From: Mycolicibacterium bacteremicum
Lineage (GTDB): Bacteria > Actinomycetota > Actinomycetes > Mycobacteriales > Mycobacteriaceae
Length of the DNA: 64,000 nt
Reading direction: 5' to 3'
Assembly: GCF_002086115.1 (NCBI RefSeq)
Contig: NZ_MVHJ01000027.1
Location: 1 to 64,000, forward strand
Shown: piece after piece, positions 16,454 to 24,928 of the stretch
Layout of the letters: the number at the start of each line of letters is the position of its first letter
Numbering within the stretch: the first letter of the stretch is position 1
Program-made: the position numbers and the translations under genes
The notes under the pieces: generated by a model
The model's input: the letters and a program-made list of their open reading frames with translations, nothing else
Database searches by the model: none
Told to the model about the DNA's origin: nothing

Positions 16454-17749
16454 CTAGAGCACGTCGGCCAACGCGTCTCCCAGGATGCCCAGGCCCTCGT
16501 CGAGTTCGGATTCGGTGATGGTCAGCGGCGGCGCGATCCGGAAGATGCCGCCCATCCCCGGTAGCTGCACGATGTTCATGTGCAGTCCGCGCTTGAGGCA
16601 GGCCGCGGTGACCTCGGCGCCCAGCGCGTCGGCCGGGGCCTTGCTGGTCTTGTCGGCCACCAACTCCATTCCCTGCAACAGCCCGCGACCGCGGATGTCG
16701 CCGACCTGCTCGTGCCGCTGATGCAGCTCGTCGAGACCCGCCCGCAGCCGAACACCGAGGTCAGCCGCACGCTGCACCAGCCCGTCGCGTTCCACCACGG
16801 TGAGCACCGTCAGCGCCACCGCCGCGGCCAGCGGATCGGACACATGGGTGGTGAAGAACAGGAAACCCCGTTCGTGGCAGATGTTTTCGATCTCGGAGGT
16901 GGTCACCACAGCCGCAACCGGGAGGCCCGCGCCGAGCGTCTTGGACAGTGTCAGCAGATCGGGCACGACGCCGTCACGCTCGAACGCGTACATGGTCCCG
17001 GTCCGTCCGATCCCGGTCTGCGCCTCATCGAGGATCAACAGCATGCCCCGTTCATCGCACCGCTCCCTGAGCCGGCGCAGATAGCCGACCGGCGGTTCGA
17101 TGATGCCGCCGGAGGACAGGATCGGCTCGACCAGGCAGGCCGCCAGACTGCCCGCGGACTGCGCGTCGATCATCGCGAACCCGTAGTCGAGCTCGGTGGA
17201 CCAGTCGTAGCTACCGTCGGCATGCCGGAACGGCGATCGATAGGCGTTCGGGGTCGGCAGGGTCAGATTGCCCGGCAGCGGGGGGCCGTAGCCACGGCGA
17301 CCGGCGCTGAAGGTGGCCGACGCGGCCCCGGAGGTCATCCCGTGCCAGGACCGGTCGAAGGACACCACCTCGTAGCGCCCGGTGTACAGCTTGGCCATCT
17401 TGATGGCGGCCTCGTTGGATTCGGCACCGGTGGTGAGCAGCAGTGTCTTGTCCAGCCCCGCCGGCAGCGTGGCCGCGAGTGCCCGGGCGAAGTCGACCAC
17501 CGGCCGGCTCAGCATGCCGCTGTAAAGGTGGTCGAGAGTCCTCATCGACTCGCTGACGCATGCCACCAAGTCGGGGTGCGAATGCCCGAGCACGGCACTC
17601 ATCTGGCCGGAGGTGAAGTCCAGGATGGCCGCACCGTTCTCGTCATAGACATGACACCCCTTGGCGGCGGTGATGATTCGAGGCACGAACGACGCGCCGT
17701 AACGCACCAGGTGGCGGTTGGCTGCCGACCAGAAGTGCTCTGCATCCAT
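16454..17749 (-). CDS. dgdA: 2,2-dialkylglycine decarboxylase
   Basis: This 431-aa class III aminotransferase-fold enzyme matches Burkholderia cepacia DGD nearly end to end as I recall that sequence. DGD decarboxylates 2,2-dialkylglycines such as 2-aminoisobutyrate and then transaminates pyruvate to alanine. All DGD-specific positions are kept: Gln49 (FTSGQMSAVLGH), Trp135 and Met138 (RSWHGMT), Ser212 (EPILSSGG), Lys270 for PLP (LSKTLGAGLP) and Arg404 (FRIAPPLT). Ordinary ornithine/GABA aminotransferases lack the Gln/Trp/Met set. It starts 17 nt from the divergent ligC2. A regulator like Burkholderia DgdR is not adjacent. Function is well supported; the natural substrate could be 2-aminoisobutyrate or isovaline. 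Confidence 0.9.
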   Translation of the reverse strand: MDAEHFWSAANRHLVRYGASFVPRIITAAKGCHVYDENGAAILDFTSGQMSAVLGHSHPDLVACVSESMRTLDHLYSGMLSRPVVDFARALAATLPAGLDKTLLLTTGAESNEAAIKMAKLYTGRYEVVSFDRSWHGMTSGAASATFSAGRRGYGPPLPGNLTLPTPNAYRSPFRHADGSYDWSTELDYGFAMIDAQSAGSLAACLVEPILSSGGIIEPPVGYLRRLRERCDERGMLLILDEAQTGIGRTGTMYAFERDGVVPDLLTLSKTLGAGLPVAAVVTTSEIENICHERGFLFFTTHVSDPLAAAVALTVLTVVERDGLVQRAADLGVRLRAGLDELHQRHEQVGDIRGRGLLQGMELVADKTSKAPADALGAEVTAACLKRGLHMNIVQLPGMGGIFRIAPPLTITESELDEGLGILGDALADVL

Positions 17750-17766
17750 GCGGTCTATCTTGGATC

Positions 17767-18864
17767 ATGATGAGACTGCCCGTCATGCCACCGGTGTCCC
17801 CGATGCTCGCCAAATCGGTGCGCGGGATACCGCACGGCGCATCGTATGAACCGAAATGGGACGGCTTCCGCTCCATCCTGTTCCGCGACGGTGACGAGGT
17901 GGAACTGGGCAGCCGTAACGAGCGGCCACTGACACGCTACTTTCCCGAACTCGTCGCCGCCGCCCGCACCGAACTGCCCCCGCGCTGCGTGGTCGACGGT
18001 GAGATCGTGATCGCCGGTGACTCGGGGCTCGATTTCGAGGCATTGCAGTTGCGGCTGCACCCCGCGGCGTCGCGGGTGAGCAAGCTGGCGGCCGAGACAC
18101 CGGCCGCCTTCATCGCCTTCGATCTGCTCGCCGTCGGCGACGAGGACCTGACCGGGCGGCCGTTCGCCGACCGGCGGGCGGCGCTGACCGCGGCACTGGC
18201 CGGCTGCGGGCCCACCTTCCACCTGACCCCGGCAACCACCGACGAACACACCGCAGCCCGCTGGTTCACCGATTTCGAGGGCGCCGGGCTGGACGGTCTG
18301 ATCGCCAAACCGCTCGACGGGGTCTACCAACCGGACAAGCGGGTCATGTTCAAGGTCAAGCATGTGCGCACCGCCGATTGCGTGGTGGCCGGCTACCGGC
18401 TGCACAAATCCGGTGACGACGCCATCGGATCGCTCATGCTCGGCCTGTACGACCGGGCCGGCGCACTCGCCTCCGTCGGCGTCATCGGGGCGTTCACGAT
18501 GGCTCGGCGCCGCGAGTTGTTCGACGAATTACAGCCGCTGGTCACCACATTCGACAACCACCCGTGGAACTGGGCCGAGCACATCCCGGTGGAACCGTCG
18601 GTGCGACGCACGGCGAACTCACGCTGGAATCCGGAGAAGAGCCTGTCGTTCGTCCCGCTCCGGCCCGAGCGGGTGGTCGAGGTGCGCTATGAGCACATGC
18701 AGCGCGGTCCCGGGGGCGGGCGCAGCGACGGGGGAAGTCCGAGATTTCGGCACATGGCCCAGTTCAACCGGTGGCGCCCGGACCGGGACCCACGCTCGTG
18801 CACCTTCGAACAGCTCGATGAGCCGATCACGTTCCGGCTCAGCGACATCCTTCCCGGACTCTAG
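17767..18864 (+). CDS. ATP-dependent DNA ligase LigC (second paralog, LigC2)
   Basis: This 365-aa ligase parallels LigC1 through its whole length. The nucleophile is Lys30 in SYEPKWDGFR; DGEIVIAG, GLDGLIAKPL and MFKVKH motifs follow. A short Gly-rich insert (RGPGGGRSDGGSPRF) lies near residue 320. M. smegmatis also carries two LigC genes, LigC1 and LigC2, close together; here about 10 kb separates them. Its start lies 17 nt from dgdA on the other strand, so the two promoters overlap. Its last 4 nt overlap the convergent molybdopterin enzyme gene. A tandem ATG at the start makes the exact N-terminus uncertain by one residue. Confidence 0.92.
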   Translation: MMRLPVMPPVSPMLAKSVRGIPHGASYEPKWDGFRSILFRDGDEVELGSRNERPLTRYFPELVAAARTELPPRCVVDGEIVIAGDSGLDFEALQLRLHPAASRVSKLAAETPAAFIAFDLLAVGDEDLTGRPFADRRAALTAALAGCGPTFHLTPATTDEHTAARWFTDFEGAGLDGLIAKPLDGVYQPDKRVMFKVKHVRTADCVVAGYRLHKSGDDAIGSLMLGLYDRAGALASVGVIGAFTMARRRELFDELQPLVTTFDNHPWNWAEHIPVEPSVRRTANSRWNPEKSLSFVPLRPERVVEVRYEHMQRGPGGGRSDGGSPRFRHMAQFNRWRPDRDPRSCTFEQLDEPITFRLSDILPGL

Positions 18865-21059
18865 ACCGGTGTCACCCGTACCGGGATGTTGCCCTGACGC
18901 GGCAGCCCGGTGATCGCATCGAATTCGATATCGGTGGGCACCAGCCGCCCGACATTGCTGCCGCGGTCGCGCACTTCGTCGTCCTCGGTGGTCAGCCCAC
19001 CGAATGCGTGATGCATCGCGATGACATCGCGGCGCAGCGTGTCGTCGGCCTCCACGACGGCCGGGATGTAGTCGTGTGGCGAGGCGATGGTGACCAGGCT
19101 GCCGGAGTCCAGGCCGAGATCGGCGATGGCCTCGGGATGCATGTAGGCCGGGTTGTATGCCTTCCCTCCGTTGAGTTTCGGCAGTTGCGTTCCGGAGCTG
19201 TTCATGAAGTTCTTGTGCCGTCGCGGGATGAGTCGGAACGGATGGTCCCGGTCGGCGCGGGCGGCGCGGAAATCCTCGGCGAGCACATCGGCGAGTTCGC
19301 CGAGCAGCGCCGCGTTGCCGATGTCCAGCCGGTCGGTGCATTCCGGGTCACGCTCCTGCACCACCGCGTCGACGTCGAAGATGTGGCCGTGTTCGTGGCC
19401 GGCCACCTCTTCCAACGGAATTCGGGAATTCGCACACATCTGCGCGAACAACTCCTCGGTCGTCAACTCGGTGTCCTTGTCCATGACGACCACCACCGGC
19501 GGGGACTCCATGAAGCGGCCACCTCCCCCGCCGAAGAAGTTGACGAAGAACATCTGCAGGTCCATCCGTTTGGCCAATCCGAGGAAGAACTGCCACTCCT
19601 CGATCAGGTCCGATCCGGCCGGCGGATCGACCAGTCGCGGCGCGTACTGCGCGTAGGCGGCCGGGATCCCGGTGCCACTGGTGTAGTACTTGATGAGTTC
19701 GCTGCCCTGCGTCATCGCCGGGGTTTCCATCTGCATCTTCGGCGCCATCACGTAATGCGCCAGCCGGGAGGTCAGCGACATCTCGGTGTCCAGGGTGACC
19801 AGCAGTTCCAGTGACTGCAAGGCGCGTTCGGTCTTCCGCTGGTCCGGCCAGGCCGCCATCGGATTTCCGCCGATGCAGATCAGCGCCTTGACCTGACCCT
19901 CGCCCGGCAGCAGGATCTCGTCGGCCAGTGCCGCGGTGGGCATCCCGCTGACGGTGTCGGTGAGCCCGCGGACCCGCAGTCGTTCGCCATAACCCCAGCC
20001 CTCGTACGGTGGGTGCGGCTGGGCCTTGGCCGTGAACGCCGGCATCAGCGTGTTGGGCCGGGTCACCCGTTGCCCAGCGCGCTGCCAGCGGCCGCAGAGG
20101 GTGGTCAGGCACAGGCACAGGTATTCGACGAGGCTGCCGTGCAGTCCGAAGTTGGCCCCGGTACCGGCGTTGACCATGCCCGGGCGGTCACCGTGGGTGG
20201 CGAAAACCCTTGCTGCTTCCACCAACTGATCGCGCGGGATGTCGGCACGCTCGGCGACGTAGTCGACGGTGAAACCGGACACCGCATCGGCAAGTGCGGC
20301 GAAACCTGCTGCGTTCTGTTCGACGAATGCCGGATCGTAGAGCTTCTCGGTGATGATCAGATTGATGATCCCGGCCAGGATGGTGGCGTCCTCGCCGGGT
20401 CGGGGTTGCAGGTGGATGCTCGCCCGCGCTGCGGTCTGCGAGCGACGGGGATCGATGACGATGAGCCGCATTCCCCGGTTGATCGCCTCGCGCAGATTGC
20501 GTGACGGGTTCTGCCCCGGTATGCCGATCGCCTTCGACACCAGGGGGTTGGTCCCGATGAGCAGCCAGCTGTCGGCCTCGTCGAAGGGGATGTCGCCGCC
20601 GAGCCAGTGGCCGTGCGCGGCGAGTGCGATCTGTTTACCGGGTTGGTCGATGGTGTTGGCGGTGAAGAACATCGGCGATTCGATGGCCCGGATGAACGCA
20701 TTGGCGGTCAACGCCGAGGCTGGATACGGCAGCCCGTTGGTGCCCAGGTAGATGGCCACCGAGCGGGGACCGTACTCGGCAATGAGGTGCTGCAGCTTCG
20801 CCGCGATCTCGTCGGTGGCCTGTTCGGACGCGATGGGTGCGTACCCGCCGTCGGCGGTGCGTTTCTGGCTGTGCAGCAGCCGGTGCGGATTGTTGTGGAT
20901 ATCGGGCAATGCCCGGCCCTTGTCGCAGGTGTAGCCCTGGAACATCGGGTTGTCCGGGTCGCCGGTGACCTTGACGAGTTTGCCGTCGGCGACGGTGGCG
21001 AGCACCCCGCAATGCGCGGAACAGATGCGGCAGATCCCGGGCTTGGTGGTCGGCATCAC
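18861..21059 (-). CDS. Molybdopterin-dependent oxidoreductase (DMSO reductase family)
   Basis: This 732-aa enzyme has an N-terminal 4Fe-4S motif, Cys10-x2-Cys13-x3-Cys17 and Cys45 (GICRICSAHCG ... GYTCDKGR). The molybdopterin oxidoreductase domain follows (about 55-500; VIDPRRSQTAARA, GTGANFGLHG). The C-terminal dinucleotide-binding domain (about 610-730) includes AYMHPEAIADLGLDSGSLV. No Tat signal is seen, so it should be cytoplasmic, like formate-dehydrogenase-like or assimilatory enzymes. A Phe/Gly-rich insert (FFGGGGGRF) is unusual. Electron partner and substrate are unknown; no partner subunits lie nearby. The second ATG (21056) is equally likely as the start. Confidence 0.88.
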   Translation of the reverse strand: MMPTTKPGICRICSAHCGVLATVADGKLVKVTGDPDNPMFQGYTCDKGRALPDIHNNPHRLLHSQKRTADGGYAPIASEQATDEIAAKLQHLIAEYGPRSVAIYLGTNGLPYPASALTANAFIRAIESPMFFTANTIDQPGKQIALAAHGHWLGGDIPFDEADSWLLIGTNPLVSKAIGIPGQNPSRNLREAINRGMRLIVIDPRRSQTAARASIHLQPRPGEDATILAGIINLIITEKLYDPAFVEQNAAGFAALADAVSGFTVDYVAERADIPRDQLVEAARVFATHGDRPGMVNAGTGANFGLHGSLVEYLCLCLTTLCGRWQRAGQRVTRPNTLMPAFTAKAQPHPPYEGWGYGERLRVRGLTDTVSGMPTAALADEILLPGEGQVKALICIGGNPMAAWPDQRKTERALQSLELLVTLDTEMSLTSRLAHYVMAPKMQMETPAMTQGSELIKYYTSGTGIPAAYAQYAPRLVDPPAGSDLIEEWQFFLGLAKRMDLQMFFVNFFGGGGGRFMESPPVVVVMDKDTELTTEELFAQMCANSRIPLEEVAGHEHGHIFDVDAVVQERDPECTDRLDIGNAALLGELADVLAEDFRAARADRDHPFRLIPRRHKNFMNSSGTQLPKLNGGKAYNPAYMHPEAIADLGLDSGSLVTIASPHDYIPAVVEADDTLRRDVIAMHHAFGGLTTEDDEVRDRGSNVGRLVPTDIEFDAITGLPRQGNIPVRVTPV

Positions 21060-21171
21060 CCGATGCTAAGCGACTGCACAGCATTGCCGTGGCGGTTTGC
21101 GAGAAGTGCCCTCTTGACCTCAACAACGGTTCAGGTCGCAGGGTGGAGGCATCCGACATCGAGGAGGAACC

Positions 21172-21813
21172 ATGCGGCAGATCCGCAGCGACCTGTGGGA
21201 GACCCGGCCCGACAATCCGTTCCCCGGCCTGACCACGCACGCCTACCTGTGGACCGGCGGTCAGCACGGGAACGTGCTGTTCTACAGCACCGCGACCGAC
21301 GCCGATTTCGACGCGATCACCGCTCTCGGCGGGGTGGCCCACCAGTATCTGTCCCACCGCGACGAGGCCGGCCCGCAACTGGGCATCATCAAGGAGCGGT
21401 TCGGTGCCGTGCTGCACGCCCCTGCCATCGAAGAGGCCGATATCGGCAAGTACGCCACCATTGATGTCCCGCTGGCCGGCCGTCATGTCGACGCCGCGGG
21501 CATCGAGGTGATCCCGACCCCCGGCCACACCCCGGGCAGCACCTGCTACCTGGTGCCCGGGGCCAACGGCCAGAGCTACCTGTTCACCGGCGACACCATA
21601 TTCCTCGGCGAGGACGGCGACTGGGCGGCCGGTTACCTGCCGGGGTACAGCGACGCCGCGACCCTGCGGGACAGCCTGCACGTCCTCGGCCACGAACATC
21701 CCGACCTGGTGATCTCCAGCGCCTTCCCGGCCGAATCTGCGGTGCAGGTGCCGGGTTCCCGGTGGGCGGCTTGTGTGGAGCAGGCCCGGGCAGGGGTTAA
21801 ATTGCCGGCATGA
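21172..21813 (+). CDS. MBL-fold metallo-hydrolase
   Basis: This 213-aa metallo-beta-lactamase-fold protein has an excellent ribosome site (GAGGAGG) before the ATG. The usual HxHxDH metal box is reduced to SHRDEAG near residue 62, but the later metal motifs PTPGHTPGSTCYL and YLFTGDTIFLGE are intact. It is therefore a divergent subgroup rather than a broken gene. The C-terminus (SSAFPAESAVQV) replaces the usual final histidine region. It overlaps gluQ by 4 nt (ATGA), so the two are coupled. Function is unknown. Confidence 0.85.
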   Translation: MRQIRSDLWETRPDNPFPGLTTHAYLWTGGQHGNVLFYSTATDADFDAITALGGVAHQYLSHRDEAGPQLGIIKERFGAVLHAPAIEEADIGKYATIDVPLAGRHVDAAGIEVIPTPGHTPGSTCYLVPGANGQSYLFTGDTIFLGEDGDWAAGYLPGYSDAATLRDSLHVLGHEHPDLVISSAFPAESAVQVPGSRWAACVEQARAGVKLPA

Positions 21814-22676
21814 TCAGCCCTGCCGGCGCGGGCCGGTTCGCGCCGAGCCCGTCGGCCGACCTGCACATCGGCAACCTGCGCACCGCCGCGCTGGCGTGGC
21901 TGTTCGCCCGGTCCACCGGTCGTCGCTTCCTGATCCGGGTGGAAGATCTCGACGATCGCACATTCACCGAGGTGGCCTCCCGCCAACTCGCCGACCTGGC
22001 CGCCATCGGCGTCGATGCCGACGATCCACCCGAGTTCCAGACCGCGCACACCGCGCGCTACGACACCGTCATCGGCGATCTGCGCGACCGCGGGCTGGTA
22101 TACGAATGCTATTGCAGCAGAAAGGATATCCTGGCCGCGCCGCGGGCGCCGCACGCACCGGAGGGCGCGTACCCGGGCACCTGCCGCGACCGGGTGCGCC
22201 CTCCGGAGCACGACCGTCCGCCGGCGCTGCGGCTGCGCAGCGACAACGCCCCGTTCACCGTGGTCGATCTGCTGCACGGCGAGTTCACCGGCGTGGTGGA
22301 CGATTTCGTGCTGCGCCGCGGTGACGGTGTGACGGCCTACAACCTGGCGGTCGTCGTGGACGATGCCGCAGGCGGCATCGATCAGGTGGTGCGCGGTGAC
22401 GACCTGTTGTCCTCGTCACCGCGGCAGGCCTACCTGGCCCGGTTGCTCGGCTATCCGTCGGTCAGCTATGCACATGTCCCGTTGGTGCTCAACGTCGAGG
22501 GTAAGCGGCTGGCCAAACGCGACGGTGCGGTGACGCTGGCCGAACTCGGTGTCGACCATGCGCTGGCCCTCATCGCGGACTCGCTGGGATACCGGGCACG
22601 CACGCTGGAGGGCATGCTGGCCGAATTCGATCCCGCGGCATTACCGCGCCAACCGTGGGTATACCGCCCGGTGTGA
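21810..22676 (+). CDS. gluQRS: Glutamyl-Q tRNA(Asp) synthetase
   Basis: This 288-aa truncated glutamyl-tRNA synthetase lacks the anticodon-binding domain. It activates glutamate and attaches it to the queuosine base at position 34 of tRNA-Asp. The HIGH-like motif is DLHIGNLR near residue 18, and the KMSKS-like motif is KRLAKRDG. The GluQRS zinc site is suggested by ECYCSRKDI and YPGTCRD. RFAPSPSADLH and IRVEDLDDR are standard class I motifs. It is coupled to the upstream MBL gene. It requires queuosine-modified tRNA, and tgt lies about 10 kb away in the same window. Confidence 0.92.
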   Translation: MISPAGAGRFAPSPSADLHIGNLRTAALAWLFARSTGRRFLIRVEDLDDRTFTEVASRQLADLAAIGVDADDPPEFQTAHTARYDTVIGDLRDRGLVYECYCSRKDILAAPRAPHAPEGAYPGTCRDRVRPPEHDRPPALRLRSDNAPFTVVDLLHGEFTGVVDDFVLRRGDGVTAYNLAVVVDDAAGGIDQVVRGDDLLSSSPRQAYLARLLGYPSVSYAHVPLVLNVEGKRLAKRDGAVTLAELGVDHALALIADSLGYRARTLEGMLAEFDPAALPRQPWVYRPV

Positions 22677-22708
22677 GCGAAACCCTGGCCCCGGCGGGCG
22701 GTCATTGC

Positions 22709-22714
22709 TACCGT
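22709..22714 (+). promoter_or_regulatory. Candidate -10 element for a leaderless transcript
   Basis: TACCGT fits the mycobacterial -10 pattern TANNNT and ends 6 nt before the preferred GTG start at 22721. No ribosome site is visible in between. This spacing is that of a leaderless mRNA beginning at the start codon. Confidence 0.4.
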
Positions 22715-22720
22715 CCGGCC

Positions 22721-24928
22721 GTGTTCGGAAACCTCCGGCGGGTCCTGCTCGCCCTCCTTCTCGGCGCGTTCGTCATCGCCGGCGTCGCGGCCTGCGGCTC
22801 CTCCGGTGATGCGGGCAAGGACCCCATCCAGGCGGCCGGTGTGCTGCGGGTCGGCACCGAGGGGGTGTACTCACCGTTCAGCTACCACGATCCCAATACC
22901 GGTGAGCTCGTCGGTTACGACGTCGACGTCGCGAAGGCCGTCGGCGAAAAGCTGGACGTGCGGGTCGAATTCGTCGAGACACCGTGGGACTCGATCTTCG
23001 CCGCACTGGAGGCCAACCGCTTCGACATCGTCGCCAACCAGGTCACCATCAATCCCGAGCGACAGGCCAAATACGACCTGTCTCAGCCCTACACCGTCGG
23101 CGAAGGCGTCATCGTCACCAGGGCCGACGACAACACCATCAAGACCCTGGCCGACGTGCGTGGCAAGACGGCCGCCGAGAACGCGACCAGCAACTGGTCG
23201 CAGGTCGCGCGCGACGCCGGCGCGAACGTCGAGGCCGTGGAGGGCTTCACCCAGGCCATCACCCTGCTCAATCAGGGGCGCGTCGATGTCGTCATCAACG
23301 ACAGCATCGCCGTCTACGCCTACCTCGCCGAGACCGGCGACAAGTCGGTCAAGATCGCCGGCACCGTCGGGGAGAAGAGCGAGCAGGGCTTCGCCGCCCG
23401 CAAGGACAGCGGCTACCTGCCCGAGCTGGACCGCGCGCTCAGCGAGCTGCGCGTCGACGGCACCCTCGCCGAGATCTCCCAGCGTTACCTCAAGGCCGAC
23501 GCCACCGGCTCGCCCGCGTCCACCCCCATCCGGGAGGCCGGCGTGCTGCGCGTCGGCACCGAAGGCACCTACGCCCCGTTCAGCTATCACGATCCGGCGA
23601 CCAATCAGCTGACCGGGTATGACGTGGACGTCGCCCGTGCGGTCGGTGAGAAGCTGGGTGTACCGGTGGAATTCGTCGAGACGCCGTGGGACTCGATCTT
23701 CGCCGCACTGGAGGCCAACCGGTTCGACGTGGTCGCCAACCAGGTCACCATCAATCCCGAGCGACAGGCCAAATACGATCTGTCCCAGCCGTACACGGTC
23801 GGCGAGGGAGTGATCGTCACCCGGGCCGACGACGATTCGATCACATCACTGGAGGACCTGCGAGGCAAGACCACCGCGCAGTCGATCACCAGCAACTGGG
23901 CCCAGGTGGCCCGCGATGCCGGGGCCGATGTGCAGGCGGTGGAAGGTTTCGCGCAGGCCATCACACTGCTCAACCAGGGCCGGGTGGATGCCACGGTCAA
24001 CGACAGCGTGGCGGTCTACGCCTACCTTGCCGAGACCGGCGACACCTCGGTGAAGATTGCCGCACAGACCGGTGAAACCAGCGATCAAGGCTTCGCTGCC
24101 CGCAAGAACAGCGGACTGCTGCCCGAACTGAACGGCGCGCTCGACGAACTGCGCGCCGACGGCACACTCACCGAGATCTCGCAGAAGTACCTGAAGGCCG
24201 ACGCGACCGGCAGCCCCCAGGGGCAACCTGCCCAGCAGGCCACCGATCAACCGGCACCCCAGGCGCGTTCGGCGTGGGAATTGATCGCCGACAACCTGTG
24301 GCCGCTGGCCAAGGCAGCGTTGACGATGACGATCCCGCTGACCATCATCAGCTTCGCGATCGGCCTGGTGCTCGCGCTGGGCGTGGCGCTGGCGCGATTG
24401 TCCTCGAATGTGGTGCTGAGCAACATCGCCCGCTTCTACATCTCGATCATTCGCGGCACACCGCTGCTGGTGCAGTTGTTCATCGTGTTCTACGCGCTGC
24501 CCGAGTTCGGGGTGAAGATCGACCCCTTCCCGGCAGCGGTGATCGCCTTCAGTCTCAACGTCGGCGGTTATGCGGCCGAGATCATCCGTTCGGCGATCCT
24601 GAGCGTGCCGAAGGGACAGTGGGAGGCGGCCGAGACCATCGGATACAACTACACGGGTGCACTGCGGCGGATCATCCTGCCCCAGGCCACCCGCGTTGCG
24701 GTGCCCCCGTTGTCGAACACCTTGATATCACTGGTGAAGGACACATCGCTGGCCTCGACCATCCTGGTCACCGAACTGCTGCGGCAGGCCCAGATCGTGG
24801 CGGCGCCGACGTTCGAGTTCTTCGCGCTCTACGGCACGGCGGCAATCTACTACTGGGTGATCTGCCTGGTGCTGTCCTTCGGCCAGGCCCGGGTGGAGCA
24901 CCGACTGGAAAGGTATGTGGCGCGATGA
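22721..24928 (+). CDS. Amino-acid ABC transporter: two substrate-binding domains fused to permease (GlnP-like)
   Basis: This 735-aa fusion has a lipoprotein signal with lipobox GVAAC (Cys25). Two solute-binding domains of the polar-amino-acid family follow, at about 40-270 and 274-505, repeating with a 234-residue period (GVLRVGTEG starts each). A HisM/GlnP-type permease with the EAA loop (EAAETIGYNYTGALRRIILP) fills about 516-735. The architecture equals Lactococcus GlnP, which imports glutamine/asparagine/glutamate. The two binding domains are nearly identical in places even at DNA level. I prefer the GTG at 22721. A GTG at 22673 overlapping the gluQ stop is an alternative that would give a 44-residue leader. 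Confidence 0.88.
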   Translation: MFGNLRRVLLALLLGAFVIAGVAACGSSGDAGKDPIQAAGVLRVGTEGVYSPFSYHDPNTGELVGYDVDVAKAVGEKLDVRVEFVETPWDSIFAALEANRFDIVANQVTINPERQAKYDLSQPYTVGEGVIVTRADDNTIKTLADVRGKTAAENATSNWSQVARDAGANVEAVEGFTQAITLLNQGRVDVVINDSIAVYAYLAETGDKSVKIAGTVGEKSEQGFAARKDSGYLPELDRALSELRVDGTLAEISQRYLKADATGSPASTPIREAGVLRVGTEGTYAPFSYHDPATNQLTGYDVDVARAVGEKLGVPVEFVETPWDSIFAALEANRFDVVANQVTINPERQAKYDLSQPYTVGEGVIVTRADDDSITSLEDLRGKTTAQSITSNWAQVARDAGADVQAVEGFAQAITLLNQGRVDATVNDSVAVYAYLAETGDTSVKIAAQTGETSDQGFAARKNSGLLPELNGALDELRADGTLTEISQKYLKADATGSPQGQPAQQATDQPAPQARSAWELIADNLWPLAKAALTMTIPLTIISFAIGLVLALGVALARLSSNVVLSNIARFYISIIRGTPLLVQLFIVFYALPEFGVKIDPFPAAVIAFSLNVGGYAAEIIRSAILSVPKGQWEAAETIGYNYTGALRRIILPQATRVAVPPLSNTLISLVKDTSLASTILVTELLRQAQIVAAPTFEFFALYGTAAIYYWVICLVLSFGQARVEHRLERYVAR

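Noticed and set aside
16454..17749. Initially considered a GABA or ornithine aminotransferase
   Set aside because: The Gln/Trp/Met/Ser set and near end-to-end match point to dialkylglycine decarboxylase.
21172..21813. MBL gene considered as a pseudogene because the HxHxDH box is degenerate
   Set aside because: The remaining motifs, length, ribosome site and coupling to gluQRS are intact, which fits a divergent subfamily.
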